Assembly: GCA_029256485.1 (NCBI GenBank)
Contig: JAQSXU010000224.1
Span: 1 to 7,011, forward strand
Length of the DNA: 7,011 nt
Origin: Clostridiaceae bacterium
GTDB taxonomy: Bacteria; Bacillota_A; Clostridia; Clostridiales; Clostridiaceae
Direction: 5' to 3'
In this document: piece by piece, positions 5,178 through 7,011 of the stretch
How positions within the stretch are numbered: the stretch's first letter is position 1
Layout of the letters: each line of letters begins with the position of its first letter
Notes under the pieces: generated by a model
What the model was told of the DNA's origin: nothing
What the model saw: only the letters and a program-made list of their open reading frames with translations
Database searches by the model: none
Made by a program: the position numbers and the translations under genes

Positions 5178-6887
5178 TTATACATCCCATTTCAGCTGGT
5201 CACTTATACCAAAATCCTCTAATCTTTTTTTAGCAACATTTATATACCATTGTTTGTCCAATCTACGTGATAAACGCTTGTTACTAATATCATCATTTTG
5301 TATAAAACAATGCTCTGGTGTATTCGCTATTTTCTCAGGTTTACCACCTTCAGTTTTAACTTTATATATACCCATATCAGTTAAATCTCTTGAAGCAAAT
5401 ACTCTAAATGTCTTTTCTGAAATTCTTTCACCCCCATGCATAGCATATAAATATTTGCTGCTAGTTTTGGCTATCATTTGAAATTGTTTAAGTTCTTTAC
5501 AACTATTTATAGTAGTTTCTACTGGTATGTTTTTGGTGAAATAATCAACTAAAGCCTTATTTACTATGGCTAAGTCATTATCTAAATTATTTAATTTTTT
5601 AACATAGGCTCCTTTGGATTTGTATTTATCATCTTCATGAATAACAATGTAGTTATTTACATCCTTTTGATATATTTTTTTAAAAGTATCCCATTCTAAA
5701 GTTAATCTAGTTCTTTGTTCCCACTCAGCAGCAATAGTTTTTATTTTTTCAATAGTTTTGGTATCCTTAACTTTCAAGAATAATCCATCAGTGTTCGATT
5801 GTATTAAATCAGCATAAGGCTCTATTTTTTCTATTAGGTCCAATAAGAATAATTGGCCGGCTACACAAACATTGTTTGCCATAAGTGGATCATAAAGATT
5901 ATTATTTTTATCTTTCATTGCTCCATAAGTGCTATTAAGTACTAATTTATAAGGTAGCTGCATTGGATTTTTAGATTTTTTAAGTTCAAGCCTTGTGTCT
6001 CTTATTTCTTTATATTTATTTCTATCTGAAACATTACGACTTACATAACCATACTCAATCATTAAGCTAGGATATAGTGAAGCTACATCACAATTTAAGT
6101 AAATTCCTTCACCATGATATTTCACCCTTGCACCATGCAACCCACCCCATGCAAATATATGAGGTATTCCAGCTATTTCAGTTTTTAGTTCTTTTTTATA
6201 ATCTCTATTCTCATAGTTCTTGTACCAATCAACTATATAAGCATATTTTTCTATTTTTAAATTATCAGGAATCGTAATATCAAATTCATCATCATGTTTT
6301 TTCTTTCTAGCACCTAATATTATTGCTGATAATTGTGGTTTAGTCATACTAATATATTTAATATTTAAGTTAAAAGCTTTAATTAAAGCCATCTGTGAAT
6401 TAAATTCTTCTATCCTCTGCATAAATACTTCCATAGTATTCTCTACATCTGATTTACAGTATTTAATAGTTTCCATTATTTCATTATCCATTAATGGCCT
6501 GTCTATATTAAAAGCAACCTCGGTTTCCTTTATATTATTTCCCATGAAACCTTCTAACTGCTTCAATCCTTTAGTAACATCTGTCATAATATCGAAATTA
6601 TAAAGTTGAATTTTATTAAAATCTCTTGATATTTGCCATGCTGGAGTATGATCTTGTATTAATAGAGTAGAAATTTCGTATGGGTCCATATCTAATAAAA
6701 TAGCTTTTAAAATGTATTGGTCATATGATCTACTATTATATCCAACCCAAATATCATTTTTATGTTTTTCATGATATTTTTTTAATGCTGCTGGATTATT
6801 GATACAAACGTTATATTTCTTTGTATCAGTATCCATAATTACTACTAACCAATCATATTTAAATACTTCAAAGTCATAAAATAACAT
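5178..6887 (-). CDS. Family B DNA polymerase with 3'-5' exonuclease (compact phage type)
   Basis: The replicative polymerase, 569 residues. Exonuclease motifs come first: YDFEVF (Exo I, Asp5/Glu7), GYNSRSYDQY (Exo II, Asn51/Asp56) and YCKSDVENT (Exo III, Tyr143/Asp147). The link to the polymerase domain carries GG in FAWGGLHGA (246-253). Motif A is DVASLYPS (267-274), motif B is KLVLNSTYG (314-322), and motif C is SNTDG (364-368), with Asn365 where DTD is usual; Asp367, the metal ligand, is kept. KGAYVKK (425-431) resembles the KxY thumb motif. Only about 40 residues separate motifs A and B, so the insertion of protein-primed polymerases is absent; priming by the neighbouring primase fits. 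The ATG at 6887 is chosen because AAGGAG lies five bases upstream; a longer frame to 6944 would overlap the methyltransferase end and lacks a ribosome site. Confidence 0.93.
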   Translation of the reverse strand: MLFYDFEVFKYDWLVVIMDTDTKKYNVCINNPAALKKYHEKHKNDIWVGYNSRSYDQYILKAILLDMDPYEISTLLIQDHTPAWQISRDFNKIQLYNFDIMTDVTKGLKQLEGFMGNNIKETEVAFNIDRPLMDNEIMETIKYCKSDVENTMEVFMQRIEEFNSQMALIKAFNLNIKYISMTKPQLSAIILGARKKKHDDEFDITIPDNLKIEKYAYIVDWYKNYENRDYKKELKTEIAGIPHIFAWGGLHGARVKYHGEGIYLNCDVASLYPSLMIEYGYVSRNVSDRNKYKEIRDTRLELKKSKNPMQLPYKLVLNSTYGAMKDKNNNLYDPLMANNVCVAGQLFLLDLIEKIEPYADLIQSNTDGLFLKVKDTKTIEKIKTIAAEWEQRTRLTLEWDTFKKIYQKDVNNYIVIHEDDKYKSKGAYVKKLNNLDNDLAIVNKALVDYFTKNIPVETTINSCKELKQFQMIAKTSSKYLYAMHGGERISEKTFRVFASRDLTDMGIYKVKTEGGKPEKIANTPEHCFIQNDDISNKRLSRRLDKQWYINVAKKRLEDFGISDQLKWDV

Positions 6888-6892
6888 TTGTT

Positions 6893-6898
6893 CTCCTT
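6893..6898 (-). promoter_or_regulatory. Ribosome-binding site that fixes the polymerase start at 6887
   Basis: AAGGAG on the minus strand, five bases before the ATG at 6887. The resulting protein begins MLFYDFE, so the Exo I motif starts almost at residue 1, as is common in compact phage polymerases. Confidence 0.85.
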
Positions 6899-6927
6899 CC
6901 TTCGTATAATCTTTGAAATGCGAACCA

Positions 6928-7011
6928 CTATAATCGTTTCGCAATCTTGTATATTACATTTACTGTTACCCCATTACCTGCTTGTTTGTATAGTTGGCTA
7001 TCTGAACAAAC
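6928..7011 (-). CDS. C-terminal end of a cytosine-5 DNA methyltransferase (partial)
   Basis: The last 27 codons and TAG stop of a gene that begins beyond the right edge. The visible end reads SDSQLYKQAGNGVTVNVI followed by a short basic tail. This is the C-terminal motif X of cytosine-5 DNA methyltransferases (consensus near QxGNSVxxPV), whose Asn and Gly help form the cofactor pocket; here the usual Ser is Gly. Such enzymes methylate the phage's own DNA, usually to evade host restriction. Target sequence and completeness cannot be judged. It lies 40 bases upstream of the polymerase start and is likely in the same operon. Confidence 0.82.
   Translation of the reverse strand, partial: VCSDSQLYKQAGNGVTVNVIYKIAKRL

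Noticed and set aside
6888..6944. A 19-residue N-terminal extension of the polymerase
   Set aside because: The extension overlaps the end of the methyltransferase gene and lacks a ribosome site, while the internal ATG at 6887 has a strong AAGGAG directly upstream.

Overview
The window is a piece of a tailed bacteriophage or prophage from an AT-rich, low-GC Gram-positive host, most likely Clostridium or a close relative. The reasons are very low GC, heavy use of A/T-ending codons (AGA, ATA, TTA), strong Shine-Dalgarno sequences of the GGAGG type, and a gene order typical of temperate siphoviruses. Every convincing gene lies on the minus strand, so transcription runs from the right end (7011) towards the left end (1). 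The host assignment is inference from composition and gene style, not from a match.

In transcription order, the replication module comes first. It holds the last 27 residues of a cytosine-5 DNA methyltransferase (6928-7011, cut by the window edge), a compact family B DNA polymerase with a proofreading exonuclease (5178-6887), and a D5-like primase-helicase that fuses an archaeo-eukaryotic type primase to an SF3 helicase (3284-5152). A 437-base non-coding stretch follows (2847-3283). It carries six exact copies of the 10-mer GTTACAAAGT, three of them head-to-tail, beside a 74-base block that is about 97% A+T. This is the layout of an iteron-type replication origin and is the most interesting non-coding element here.

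Next comes a 141-residue regulator with a sigma-70 region 4-like C-terminus (2421-2846), of the ArpU/RinA-like type that controls late genes in Gram-positive phages. A hairpin, a perfect 14-base palindrome and a promoter-like pair of hexamers lie between it and the packaging genes.

The packaging module holds a small terminase subunit (1980-2279), a 243-base gap with inverted repeats, unusual G/C-rich words and a possible terminator/antiterminator switch, a 52-residue four-cysteine protein (1578-1736), and the large terminase subunit (1-1581, C-terminus beyond the left edge). The four-cysteine gene overlaps the large terminase start by an ATGA, which suggests translational coupling.

Together the polymerase and primase-helicase would copy the phage genome, probably from the candidate origin beside them. 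The regulator would then switch on the late genes, beginning with terminase, which recognises and cuts the concatemeric DNA for packaging. No protein family here is new. The points worth following up are the origin, the RNA switch and possible cos region between the terminase genes, and the four-cysteine protein.
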